Assembly (NCBI GenBank): GCA_964473555.1
Contig: CAYYPL010000008.1
Location: 1-64,000 of the forward strand
Direction: 5' to 3'
DNA: 64,000 nt
From: UBA11400 sp964473555
Lineage (GTDB): Bacteria > Bacteroidota > Rhodothermia > Balneolales > HLUCCA01
This document shows, one piece after another, positions 44,801 to 52,458 of the stretch; the first letter of the stretch is position 1, and each line of letters starts with the position of its first letter. The notes under the pieces were generated by a model. The model saw only the letters and a program-made list of their open reading frames with translations. It had not been told where the DNA came from and did not search any database. Both the position numbers and the translations under genes were made by a program.

Positions 44801-45837
44801 ATAGTCTGTGTTCGGGCAAACGACTCGGGAGTGAATTGCTGTCCCAGCCATTGGGTACCCGATTTTGTACGATTATCGGGTCTTCGGAGTTCTTCCTCCT
44901 TCCAGATGAAATCCTGGAATGTGGTTACCGTTCGGGATGCCGGACTAGAGTTTGACATTTCGTTCAGACGAAGACCTGGTTGCGATCCAACGGTAAGGAA
45001 CACATAATTCACGGCTGAATAAGGATGTGTAGAGTGGCTGAACTGATTCAGCTGTTCGTTGTACTCATACCGATTTGGACTGTTTTTGTAGAACAGGATT
45101 ACGTCTGCAGCGTCCAGGGATCCGTCGGATTCGCCTTGTACACTAATCGGAATTTGTTTGAACTGGGGCCGGGGAGCGGAGTTCAATCGGGGCATTTCAT
45201 ATCCGGAGGTGGCCCAGATCTGGATGTGGCGTGGATCTGTGCTCGCGATGTTAAGTCCTAAAGCCTGCAGGTAGCTTCGGTCGAGTTGATAGATTCCATC
45301 ACGGGTAACAGGAATTCGATACCAGGTTCCCGTTGCCAAAGGTGAGGAAGTGTCATTGAAAACTTCCTGTGCAGCTTGAGCTCGTCTACTCAACTGCTCC
45401 GCAGGACTGTTGTACACTCTTATGCGCATGTGTTTGAGTACTTGAACCTGTCCGGGTGATTCTGATTGACGAAAAATTTGGATGACCAAATTTTCAACCC
45501 ATCGTTTTCGGTACATGGCACGATCTGATGTGTAGACTAGTGGTGAGTTTGCTGGTTGAGCACCAGAAATCAGGCTAAAAAGATCCGCTTCGGATTCGTT
45601 TAGTGGTCGGGAGACGATTTCCTGCTCCAAAACTCTCCAGGATGGTTCGGATCCCTCAGCTGGTACGGTGAGTTCCTGTTGGTATCCGATCTTTAGACTA
45701 TCGTTGGTAATGATGTAATCTGTAAAGTCGGAGGTACGGGTCTCTACACGTAATGATTGCGCAATAAGTGGCACTGATGTTGCGATAAGCACAAACAGAA
45801 GCACAAATCCTGCAGTAAGAGATCGGATGATGAACAA
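41890..45837 (-). CDS. porU: PorU-like type IX secretion system sortase (C25 peptidase)
   Basis: A 1315-residue cell-surface Cys peptidase that cuts sorting domains from T9SS cargo and attaches them to lipopolysaccharide. After a signal peptide and a long N-terminal region, the C25 domain holds the catalytic pair His803 (NYSGHGSEQLL) and Cys837 (VTATCDFGRF). The C-terminal end (VYNYPNPMSGHTRFVFEHN ... EKLVIIR) is itself a sorting-like domain, as known for PorU. It leads the run porU-porV-M6-like-gluzincin-DUF5683. The other T9SS core genes (porK-N, sov) are not in the window. Confidence 0.9.
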   Translation of the reverse strand: MFIIRSLTAGFVLLFVLIATSVPLIAQSLRVETRTSDFTDYIITNDSLKIGYQQELTVPAEGSEPSWRVLEQEIVSRPLNESEADLFSLISGAQPANSPLVYTSDRAMYRKRWVENLVIQIFRQSESPGQVQVLKHMRIRVYNSPAEQLSRRAQAAQEVFNDTSSPLATGTWYRIPVTRDGIYQLDRSYLQALGLNIASTDPRHIQIWATSGYEMPRLNSAPRPQFKQIPISVQGESDGSLDAADVILFYKNSPNRYEYNEQLNQFSHSTHPYSAVNYVFLTVGSQPGLRLNEMSNSSPASRTVTTFQDFIWKEEELRRPDNRTKSGTQWLGQQFTPESFARTQTIFSDTLAGFVQGSTVEVYIEYAARANQASRFDTELNGTLLGTASITGIPDLNSSTGRAANIGRLSRIVQNVTLQNNILTLSATFNNSNNSAFGWVDWVRVRATRELRPKNNLLHYFTPTDGQQGELANFVLRGFANRPIVMDVTDPMNPVQYSTTSQGTEFIVRHHTRPGSRFVAQTQFLRPAAGSRIDNQNLRGITDFPDFIIITNDVLFDEARNFADYRRSNRNWNPVVVRQSQIFNEFNGGVTDVSAIRDYIRYLYLRAGNDDSRIPKHVLLFGDATYDYKGIQSESPLKNQVITFQSFESLNRTDSYASDDFFVLLDANEGNWSSSSGFISSPERIDMGIGRLPVQTPAEARILIQKIQTYEDPANFGDWRTLFTFSSDDDINGSRAERDLHVWNAEGTAESIDRDAAGVRLNKIYQINYPIVNTPLGRLAPEATAAFISSINNGTLVMNYSGHGSEQLLSAEQLFRSDDIARLTNAKRLTIMVTATCDFGRFDDVDEQSGAEKMILFPSGGAVASFTTTRVVFTSENINSFNFGLNVQLSQQMASRDQNGHPQTLGDIYRKTKNTTVGASFNSRKFILLGDPTMRMGLPQNEVKIATVNDINLLDPNTGIFTLRALDQAVLRGYVSDGSGGINTTFNGEATVQVYDANRFLELPNFQGRENGCITPNCQYRLQNDVIFSGQVSVTGGQFSSRFIVPNDIAYSDEFGRILVYSQDPSSGDAVGSYSEIVFNGRNPDAVNDGTGPIMQVFLNDESFVDGGLVNDSPRLIINLEDQSGINTAGAGVGHELVAELRKVPATGTQQSIILNNFYRSELDEFTKGRVEYPLDRLENGVYTLKVRAWDVFNNLSELEISFEVATVEELDIRNVYNYPNPMSGHTRFVFEHNQAGQEMDVLIRIFTLSGRPVTRLEREGLITSGNLVQIPWDGSDDDGNRLAAGTYIYHVQVRSRYAGSPVSREKTEKLVIIR

Positions 45838-46079
45838 AATATTGCGTACGGTTACGTGAGTGGTTCTGATAACGTTAGAAGTTTGTAGCAGAATTACGCA
45901 ATAATCAGGCAGGTTGGTTTCGGTTTTTGGATGTCGTTCAAGCTAAATTCTTTCATCGAAAAAAGCAAGAAATCTGCGTGGATTCCCTATTTTTATGATC
46001 AAATTATAATCCGTTGTCTTGCCTAAATCGAATAATGGGTTGGATTAGACTGCGTTATTGCGGACAGACTGGTATGATC
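45838..46079. other. Non-coding gap upstream of porU
   Basis: Between the porU start and the thiolase 3' hairpin I see no convincing gene, RNA or repeat. AT-rich stretches at 45940-46020 may hold the porU promoter but no clear box was found. Confidence 0.5.
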
Positions 46080-46111
46080 AAACACGGGACAGGGTCCGGT
46101 GTCCCGTGTTT
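46080..46111 (-). terminator. Perfect 12-base hairpin after the thiolase gene
   Basis: aaacacgggaca (46080-46091) pairs with tgtcccgtgttt (46100-46111) around an 8-base loop, 33 bases past the thiolase stop. Only three U follow on the minus strand, so it may be a terminator or an mRNA-stabilising stem. Confidence 0.5.
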
Positions 46112-46144
46112 GCAACATGCTCTGATTACGCACAAAGACAGCTT

Positions 46145-47323
46145 TTATAGCATTTCGATGACCATGGCTGAAGCTCCTCCGCCACCGTTGCAGATACCGG
46201 CACAGCCATATGTACCGCCCGTACGTTTTAGGGCATGAATGAGAGTAACCAGTATACGTGCACCTGAGCATCCGATTGGATGTCCGATACTGACTGCACC
46301 ACCGTGGATATTTACTTTTTCAGGATCCAGATTCAGCAGTTTGTTGTTTGCAAGTGACACGACCGAGAAGGCCTCATTGATTTCGAACAGGTCGACATCA
46401 GCCACCGAGATTCCAGCGCGTTTTAAAGCTAGTGGAATGGCATCGGCAGGAGCGGTAGTGAACCACTCAGGATCTTTTGCAGCGCTTGCCTGAGACACGA
46501 TGCGAGCCAGGGGTTTGAGGCCAAGTTCACGTGCTTTGTCTCCCGACATGACGACCAACGCAGCGGCGCCGTCATTGATAGAACTGGCGTTAGCAGCGGT
46601 CACGGTTCCTTCTTTTTGAAACACCGGTTTAAGGGTTCGCAATTTATCGAAGTCTACACGGCTAACCTCTTCGTCGGTATCGACTTCAGTCACGTTACCT
46701 TTGCGATCTCGGATTTTGACTTTGACGATTTCGTTTTTGAACCAGCCTTCGGCAACTGCTTTTTGACTGCGTTTGTAGGACTCGATGGCGAAATCGTCCT
46801 GATCTTCGCGGGTGAAATTCATATCACGAGCGCATAGTTCGGCACAGTTGCCCATGTGCTCCTGATTGAATGCATCCAGAAGACCATCGCGCAAAATGCC
46901 GTCTTCTGCTTGAGTATGGCCTAATTTATTCCCAAAACGCAGGCTTGGAAGGTAAAATGGCACATGACTCATGCTTTCCATCCCACCAGCGACCACTATT
47001 TCAGCTTCGTGTGACTGGATGAGGTTGGCAGCGTACATCACGGCTTTCAAACCGGATGCACAGACTTTGTTAACAGTAGTGGCTGGTACATGATTGGGTA
47101 AGCCTGCTTTGAGCACTGCTTGTCGGGCTGGAGCCTGACCAACACCTGCAGTGAGTACATTACCCATAATTACTTCACTCACGTGATCGGGTGAGACTCC
47201 GGCGCGTTTTACACTTTCCGCAATAACTATTGATCCCAGTTCTGGGGATGTGAACGATGCCAATGCACCTCCAAAAGATCCAATCGGAGTTCTCACGGCA
47301 CTTACTATAACTACTTCTCTCAT
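46145..47323 (-). CDS. Acetyl-CoA C-acyltransferase (thiolase)
   Basis: A 392-residue thiolase of fatty acid beta-oxidation or acetoacetyl-CoA metabolism. The acylated Cys88 is in NKVCASGLKAVMYA; the C-terminal His and Cys are in GGAVSIGHPIGCSGA and YGCAGICNGGGG. The start is the ATG at 47323 (MREVVIVSAVRTPIG); the frame is open to 47368 but overlaps the upstream lipoprotein gene. It probably shares a transcript with that gene and the trans-sulfuration enzyme. Confidence 0.95.
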   Translation of the reverse strand: MREVVIVSAVRTPIGSFGGALASFTSPELGSIVIAESVKRAGVSPDHVSEVIMGNVLTAGVGQAPARQAVLKAGLPNHVPATTVNKVCASGLKAVMYAANLIQSHEAEIVVAGGMESMSHVPFYLPSLRFGNKLGHTQAEDGILRDGLLDAFNQEHMGNCAELCARDMNFTREDQDDFAIESYKRSQKAVAEGWFKNEIVKVKIRDRKGNVTEVDTDEEVSRVDFDKLRTLKPVFQKEGTVTAANASSINDGAAALVVMSGDKARELGLKPLARIVSQASAAKDPEWFTTAPADAIPLALKRAGISVADVDLFEINEAFSVVSLANNKLLNLDPEKVNIHGGAVSIGHPIGCSGARILVTLIHALKRTGGTYGCAGICNGGGGASAMVIEML

Positions 47324-47343
47324 AAGATAATCCGTCTTAAAGG

Positions 47344-47871
47344 TTAGATTTCCGATTCGTCGCGCCACGACAGAATTTGCCAGGAGGCTGTGGAATCGGG
47401 TCGGGTTAATATAAAATTGGTGGATCCATCAGTTCTGAATACTTCGGATCCTTCAAGTACCACCACCAGATTGAATCTCCGAATGATCTGACTTTGTGTG
47501 TTTTCGGAGTTGCTGAACTGTGTGATGATGTTATTCCACTGCAACTGGATTGTGGTTGATTGCTGAAACAGTCTGGATGTAGAGTTCATTTCTTGTGACC
47601 GCCCCCAGGTAATGTCAACGTTCTGTTCGGGATCACGATAGGTAAATCGGAAATTAGGGTGGATTAATGGACCATATAGCGTGGTATCTCTGAGTTGATA
47701 TGCATTCTGAAATCGGAGATAAAATCCTTCGATGGTGGTTGGATCACCGAGCAAGTCGCCTAATATATCACCCTCCAGCACTTTCGGAGCAAATGGATTC
47801 GTACACGCCACTATTCCAAGCAGGCTTACTGCCACCAGGATCCAAGCGGTGTGTGCACGAGTCTGTTTCAC
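47344..47871 (-). CDS. Lipoprotein of unknown function
   Basis: A 175-residue lipoprotein: signal MKQTRAHTAWILVAVSLLGIVAC with lipobox GIVAC. The mature part (TIEGFYLRFQNAYQLRDTTLYGPLIHPNFRF ... WQILSWRDE) has the size and Trp-rich strand ending of an NTF2/SnoaL-like cone fold, which is a guess. It lies 5 bases after the trans-sulfuration gene and 20 bases before thiolase. Confidence 0.72.
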   Translation of the reverse strand: MKQTRAHTAWILVAVSLLGIVACTNPFAPKVLEGDILGDLLGDPTTIEGFYLRFQNAYQLRDTTLYGPLIHPNFRFTYRDPEQNVDITWGRSQEMNSTSRLFQQSTTIQLQWNNIITQFSNSENTQSQIIRRFNLVVVLEGSEVFRTDGSTNFILTRPDSTASWQILSWRDESEI

Positions 47872-47876
47872 ATTGA

Positions 47877-49022
47877 TTAAATCGTTGAGAATGCTAGTTC
47901 AAGGTCTTCGATGAGATCATCGATGTCTTCGATTCCTACAGAAAGTCGGATTAGAGAGTCGTTTAGACCCGATTTTAAGCGGACTTCTTTTGGGATGGAC
48001 CCATGTGTCATGCTCACCGGATGCGAAATCAGGGACTCCACGCCACCAAGGCTTTCAGCGAGTGTGAAAATATGCGTGTTACTCATAAATTTTTGAGCTG
48101 TTTTAACGCTGTCGTCTTTTAGGGTGAACGATAACATGGCCCCAAAATCATTCATTTGACTTGCTGCTATGTCGTGTCCCGGATGGTCTTTAAGTCCAGG
48201 GTAGTGCACCTTGATGACATCGTTGTGGTTATTCAGCCAGGTGGCAATGGTGGCTGCGTTCTCACAGGCTCGTTGGACGCGAACAGCCAGGGTCTTGATT
48301 CCACGCAGAGTCAGGTAGCAGTCCATTGGACCAGGGACAGCACCACTGGCTTTCGTTTGGAATCGCATATTTTGTATTACAGCAGGATGCGAGGTACAGA
48401 TGGCACCCCCAATGATGTCGGAGTGTCCGCCCAGGTATTTGGTAGTGGAGTGAATGACAACGTCGGCACCGAGTTTGAGTGGTTGTTGCAAGTATGGTGA
48501 CGCAAATGTGTTATCAACCACAGAGATGATGTTTCTGGTAGTGGCAAATGTTGCAACCTGTTTGATGTCGATGATATTCAACAAAGGATTCGTAGGAGTC
48601 TCGATCCAGATCATTTTGGTATTCGGGTTTACGACGGACTCAACTTCAGATTGGTTTCGCAAATCAACAAAATGAAATTTGATACCAAATGGGGCGTAGA
48701 CCTGAGTAAAAAGTCGGTAGCTGCCGCCATAGAGATCGTTGGTACAAACCACTTCATCGCCCGGACGAAGCATTTTCATCATCACATCCATTGCTGCGAG
48801 TCCGGAAGCATACGCTGCACAATCTGTTGCTTCTTCGAGCCCAGCGAGGAGTTTTTCAAGAGCTTCGCGGGTCGGATTCGTTACACGGGCATATTCGTGG
48901 CCTTTGTTTACCCCCGGTGCCTCCTGGGCGTAGGTGGACGTTTGAAATATCGGTGGCATTACTGCACCGGATGTTTCCTCGGGATGTTGCCCAGCGTGAA
49001 TTGTTTTGGTATTGAATTTCAT
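47877..49022 (-). CDS. metB: Cystathionine gamma-synthase/lyase family PLP enzyme
   Basis: A 381-residue trans-sulfuration enzyme. Family marks: YARVTNPTREALEKLLAGLE, GDEVVCTNDLYGGSYRLF, WIETPTNPLL and the PLP Lys in HSTTKYLGGHSD. Synthase (methionine branch) and lyase (cysteine branch) cannot be told apart by eye, so the symbol is provisional. The start is the ATG at 49022, followed by the typical FNTKTIHAGQ; the open frame to 49070 is not family-like. Confidence 0.9.
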   Translation of the reverse strand: MKFNTKTIHAGQHPEETSGAVMPPIFQTSTYAQEAPGVNKGHEYARVTNPTREALEKLLAGLEEATDCAAYASGLAAMDVMMKMLRPGDEVVCTNDLYGGSYRLFTQVYAPFGIKFHFVDLRNQSEVESVVNPNTKMIWIETPTNPLLNIIDIKQVATFATTRNIISVVDNTFASPYLQQPLKLGADVVIHSTTKYLGGHSDIIGGAICTSHPAVIQNMRFQTKASGAVPGPMDCYLTLRGIKTLAVRVQRACENAATIATWLNNHNDVIKVHYPGLKDHPGHDIAASQMNDFGAMLSFTLKDDSVKTAQKFMSNTHIFTLAESLGGVESLISHPVSMTHGSIPKEVRLKSGLNDSLIRLSVGIEDIDDLIEDLELAFSTI

Positions 49023-49109
49023 AGCGTGTAAAATATAGCAAATTTTGCTAAAAAAGGGCTTTCCGTACAATCGATTTACGATTGGCTCTCGAATGATAGA
49101 AGCAGAATG

Positions 49110-50330
49110 TTAGTTCAGAAGTTCAAACCATTTTGATGCTTCTTCTTCGTTACCCAGAACAAGATACGTATCGGCCAGTCCCGAAATCGCCGTGGTATTG
49201 GTTGGATCCGAGGAGAGCACTTCCTGATACATCTGAATTGCTGCGTCACACACCAATTTGATAGCCAGGTCATTGGCTACCATGTAGGATTCGCTTTCGC
49301 TGAGTTTGGATTCTAAAGAGGTTGTCGCAACCGAGGTAAGATTTGATGCGACGGATAGCAGTGCGTCGGGGTTGCTTTTGACGAGTTCTGTAAGTTTGTC
49401 GATGGTATTTAGGATAATGCTTCGGTCTGGGACTGTAGTAGGATCAAATTGTATTGCAATTCGTGACACCAGTTGAGTTGACAGAACCGATTTGTAAGAA
49501 GTATTGTCTGGAAACAGTGCAAGAAGTTGTCCGAGTGAGGTGATCGCGTGATCTGATTGTCCAGCTTCGATGTAGGCATTTATGAGTCCATGCCAGGTGT
49601 TTAGCAGATTTCCACGTTGCAATCTGGGTTCGACGGATCCAGTTGTGTGCTCGGATTGGTTCTGTTGCCAGCTAAGAGCACTTTCGTACCAGGCAATAGC
49701 TTCTTGAGTATTACCTGCATTCATGAACAGGAATGCGATATGTTCGTGAATACGTTGGGACATAGGTCTGTGTAAGCTATCAGCCATCAGTAGTGTTTGA
49801 ATGGCTCTTTCTGGTTCTCCCAGTAATGCATAGGCATCGGCCATGAGTTCATAACTGATCAGGCTGTCTGGTTGGATGATCACTGCATTTTGAGCGTGAG
49901 CCAAAGCGTTGCGAAGTCTCTGAACGGTTCTGGCTGAGTCTGATGAAATGATTCCGGCACCCGAGTTATGTTCAAGACTCCATGAGCTACTGAGTGTCTG
50001 GTTGATGGTTTCAACCACAGATCTGGAGGGTCGGAAAGAGGAAGAGGGGCTTTGAGCAGCAGAGAATAGTTCTTTCATTGCCCTGTAATCATCCTGCCTC
50101 TGTGAAGGGGACTTGTCGCGGGCTAATTTTGCGTAAGCCTGACCCTCCAGTAGGGCGGCCTCAGGACTGTCGGGATTTTGGGACCGAAGTTCGGACGCCT
50201 GGTCTAGTAGGTCTTGAGCAGATACTTCAGGTTGTTGTGAAGAGAATACAGGCTCGTAAGCCTTGCTGCACGAAATAAAGAACCCGAATGTGATGACGAG
50301 CATCGACATTCGGGTGAACAGATTATGCAT
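49110..50330 (-). CDS. TPR lipoprotein
   Basis: A 406-residue lipoprotein (MHNLFTRMSMLVITFGFFISC, lipobox Cys21) with several degenerate tetratricopeptide repeats, for example SLISYELMADAYALLGEPERAIQTL, AFLFMNAGNTQEAIAWYESAL and a last one TTAISGLADTYLVLGNEEEASKWF. It would be a scaffold on the periplasmic face. It has the same plan as the gene before it (36 bases upstream), though the two differ much in sequence; they could be an old tandem pair. Confidence 0.8.
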   Translation of the reverse strand: MHNLFTRMSMLVITFGFFISCSKAYEPVFSSQQPEVSAQDLLDQASELRSQNPDSPEAALLEGQAYAKLARDKSPSQRQDDYRAMKELFSAAQSPSSSFRPSRSVVETINQTLSSSWSLEHNSGAGIISSDSARTVQRLRNALAHAQNAVIIQPDSLISYELMADAYALLGEPERAIQTLLMADSLHRPMSQRIHEHIAFLFMNAGNTQEAIAWYESALSWQQNQSEHTTGSVEPRLQRGNLLNTWHGLINAYIEAGQSDHAITSLGQLLALFPDNTSYKSVLSTQLVSRIAIQFDPTTVPDRSIILNTIDKLTELVKSNPDALLSVASNLTSVATTSLESKLSESESYMVANDLAIKLVCDAAIQMYQEVLSSDPTNTTAISGLADTYLVLGNEEEASKWFELLN

Positions 50331-50365
50331 ACCGTAAATCTGGGTTAAAAAGTACTGATACTGAA

Positions 50366-51694
50366 TTATAGACCGGCTTTTTCCTGAGCTTCCAGGGCTT
50401 TTTCGGTCATACCCAGCGTTGTGTAGATACGGAAGAGCGACATCCAGTAATCGGTATTCTCTGGATCCAGCTCGGCGGCACGCTCGTAGTAGGGAAGGCT
50501 TCTCTCGAGCATTGCACGGGCTTCGGCGTCAAATCGATCTGCTTGCTGGATATTTTCGGTCGCGTTACGACGATCGAACAGGTTCGCAGCGCGGTTTTGA
50601 TAGATGATTCCAAGCGTATTGAAAATCGTCGGATTTTGATCATCAAGTTCTGCCGCTTTGGTTAATTCATTCTCAGCTTGTTGTGTATAATTTTCAATCT
50701 CGACCGTCAAGCGTGACACATCAGCATCGGCAGCTGCGATATCGTTCTGATATTGGGCTACCAGATTAGCGTCTGGGCGTTGTTTACGCTCTTCCATACG
50801 CAGTTCGCGGGTTTTGTCGATGATGGTTTCGTTTGCTGTTCTCAAATCGTCGCCCATATTCATCACGAACTGGTAAACCTGACTTCCAAAAACAAGACGA
50901 TATTGGGCATTGTTTGGGTCAGCATCAATGAGTTTACGAATAATCAGAAGTGCTTCGTCGGTACGTCCCAAAGCCAGGTATACATTGGCAACTTCCTGCG
51001 TAAGTTCAATGTTTTCTGGGTATTTAGCTAGGGCATCATTCAACATGACGAGAGCTTTGTCCTGTTGTCCGGTCTGTGACAGGAAGTAGTTCTGACGCAG
51101 ATAACGATAGGGATCGTTGTCTGTTGCCTTTTCGATGGCCATTTCCATGGTGACTATCGCATTGTCCAGATCTTTCATCATATAGTATACTTCGGCAAGT
51201 ACATCCAGTGTTTGGACACTATCAGATTGGATTGCGATTGCATTTTTCAGGTGCACACTTGCACGTGCCATATCTTCCTGGGTAGGTTCACCTTCCTCGG
51301 GAGCGACCAGGGCCACAGCGCTGTTGTATTCTTGTGCCCAGATTTGAGTGCGCTGGATTTCCATGAGCTGGATTTCACTGGCAGTTGGTTTGCCTTGTGC
51401 GGTGAAGAGTTCTACTGATTTTTCGAAGCTGGATCCAGCATCGCGGTAGTTCTCTTCGCGCTGATTATAGGGCTTGGCCTTACCGATTTCACTGTACGCA
51501 ACACCACGGTAATAGAATCCAAGTGGATTTTCAGGATTGGTCTGAAGAGCTGCGTCGGCAGATTCGAGCACTTGCTGGTAATCACCCCGGTTGAGGTTCA
51601 GCTTGGCAGACTCGATATTCGGATCGCCTCCACAAGCTGCAATAAATCCGATTGCGACCAGTACAATCGACACTTTTGACAAGAATGGTTTCAT
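50366..51694 (-). CDS. TPR lipoprotein
   Basis: A 442-residue lipoprotein (signal MKPFLSKVSIVLVAIGFIAAC, lipobox Cys21) with tetratricopeptide repeats from about residue 30 to the end (LNLNRGDYQQVLESADAALQTNPENPLGFYYRGV; ANVYLALGRTDEALLIIRKLI; FRIYTTLGMTEKALEAQEK) and a coiled, charged insert (about 280-330). Likely a protein-protein scaffold in the periplasm. First gene of the minus-strand group that continues with the second TPR lipoprotein. Confidence 0.85.
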   Translation of the reverse strand: MKPFLSKVSIVLVAIGFIAACGGDPNIESAKLNLNRGDYQQVLESADAALQTNPENPLGFYYRGVAYSEIGKAKPYNQREENYRDAGSSFEKSVELFTAQGKPTASEIQLMEIQRTQIWAQEYNSAVALVAPEEGEPTQEDMARASVHLKNAIAIQSDSVQTLDVLAEVYYMMKDLDNAIVTMEMAIEKATDNDPYRYLRQNYFLSQTGQQDKALVMLNDALAKYPENIELTQEVANVYLALGRTDEALLIIRKLIDADPNNAQYRLVFGSQVYQFVMNMGDDLRTANETIIDKTRELRMEERKQRPDANLVAQYQNDIAAADADVSRLTVEIENYTQQAENELTKAAELDDQNPTIFNTLGIIYQNRAANLFDRRNATENIQQADRFDAEARAMLERSLPYYERAAELDPENTDYWMSLFRIYTTLGMTEKALEAQEKAGL

Positions 51695-51919
51695 ATCTGT
51701 TTCTGTGTTTGGTTTAAAAAAGTACGTCTTTTAAGGTAATCATTGACATAACGATGTGCAAGAGCAGAGAATTACCCTAATGCTTATAAGCCGTCATTGG
51801 TGGTTCTCTGAAAGATGTTGATAAAGTTGGTATATTTCGTGGCGATCGGTGAATGGATGTTGTATCCCACGGATCGAATCGGTTTATATATCGTATTGTT
51901 AATTAATTAGATAAAAAAA

Positions 51920-52300
51920 ATGTCAAAAAAGATTGTTTCCACAACTGATGCTCCAGCGGCCATTGGACCCTACAGCCAGGCTGTGATCCATAATGGATTG
52001 GTGTTCTGCTCTGGACAGATTCCCACTGATCCAGCGACAGGTGAATTTTCCGGGACAGATATAACTACTCAGGCCGAGCAGGTGATGAAAAATCTGGATG
52101 GATTGCTGAAGGCATCTGGATCCGACTTTAGCAAAGTACTCAAGTGTACCATATTCTTGGCTGACATGGGTGATTTTGCTGTTGTAAATGGTATTTATGG
52201 GCGATATTTCCCTGAAAATCCACCAGCCCGCGAGACTGTTGCAGTCAAGACTCTTCCTAAGAATGCGTTGGTTGAGATCAGCTGTATTGCGATCGTATAA
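51920..52300 (+). CDS. ridA: RidA family enamine/imine deaminase
   Basis: A 126-residue RidA protein that removes reactive 2-aminoacrylate formed by PLP enzymes. Family motifs: AAIGPYSQAVIHNGLVFCSGQIP, the later Arg of the ENPPARETVAVK segment, and LVEISCIAIV at the end. Its stop codon lies in the stem of a perfect terminator. Confidence 0.95.
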   Translation: MSKKIVSTTDAPAAIGPYSQAVIHNGLVFCSGQIPTDPATGEFSGTDITTQAEQVMKNLDGLLKASGSDFSKVLKCTIFLADMGDFAVVNGIYGRYFPENPPARETVAVKTLPKNALVEISCIAIV

Positions 52301-52327
52301 AAAGCTCTCTTGAGCTTTTTATACGAT
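52292..52327 (+). terminator. Terminator overlapping the ridA stop codon
   Basis: A perfect 16-base stem (52292-52307 with 52312-52327) and a tctt loop. The last two ridA codons and the stop are part of the left arm. The T run lies inside the right arm, so pairing may shorten when the polymerase pauses. Confidence 0.8.
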
Positions 52328-52458
52328 GATAAGGGGTAAATGAGAAGAGAGAAGAGAGAAGAGAGAAGAGTGTGAGGATGAGTGACAAGTTAGTAGTGAT
52401 TTTATAAGTTCTATCCCCTCAACCCTGGTCCCTCGTCTCTCTTTTCGCTTCTCCCTTA
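52328..52458. repeat. Inverted heptamer-array cassette without a gene (GAGAAGA)
   Basis: Left arm: GATAAGG at 52328-52334, then four exact GAGAAGA copies (52342-52369), then decayed units. Right arm, read on the minus strand from 52460: GATAAGG, GAGAAGC, GAAAAGA, GAGACGA, GGGACCA, GGGTTGA. Both ends start with GATAAGG. The cassette fits exactly between the ridA terminator and the stop codon of the M23 gene, which lies in the right arm. Confidence 0.75.

Noticed and set aside
34090..45837. Many long open frames on the plus strand opposite the T9SS genes
   Set aside because: They show no family-like residues, no start signals and mirror the codon bias of the true genes.
45838..46144. tRNA or small RNA in the gap between porU and thiolase
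   Set aside because: No cloverleaf, T-loop motif or promoter/terminator pair could be drawn other than the 12-base hairpin of the thiolase transcript.
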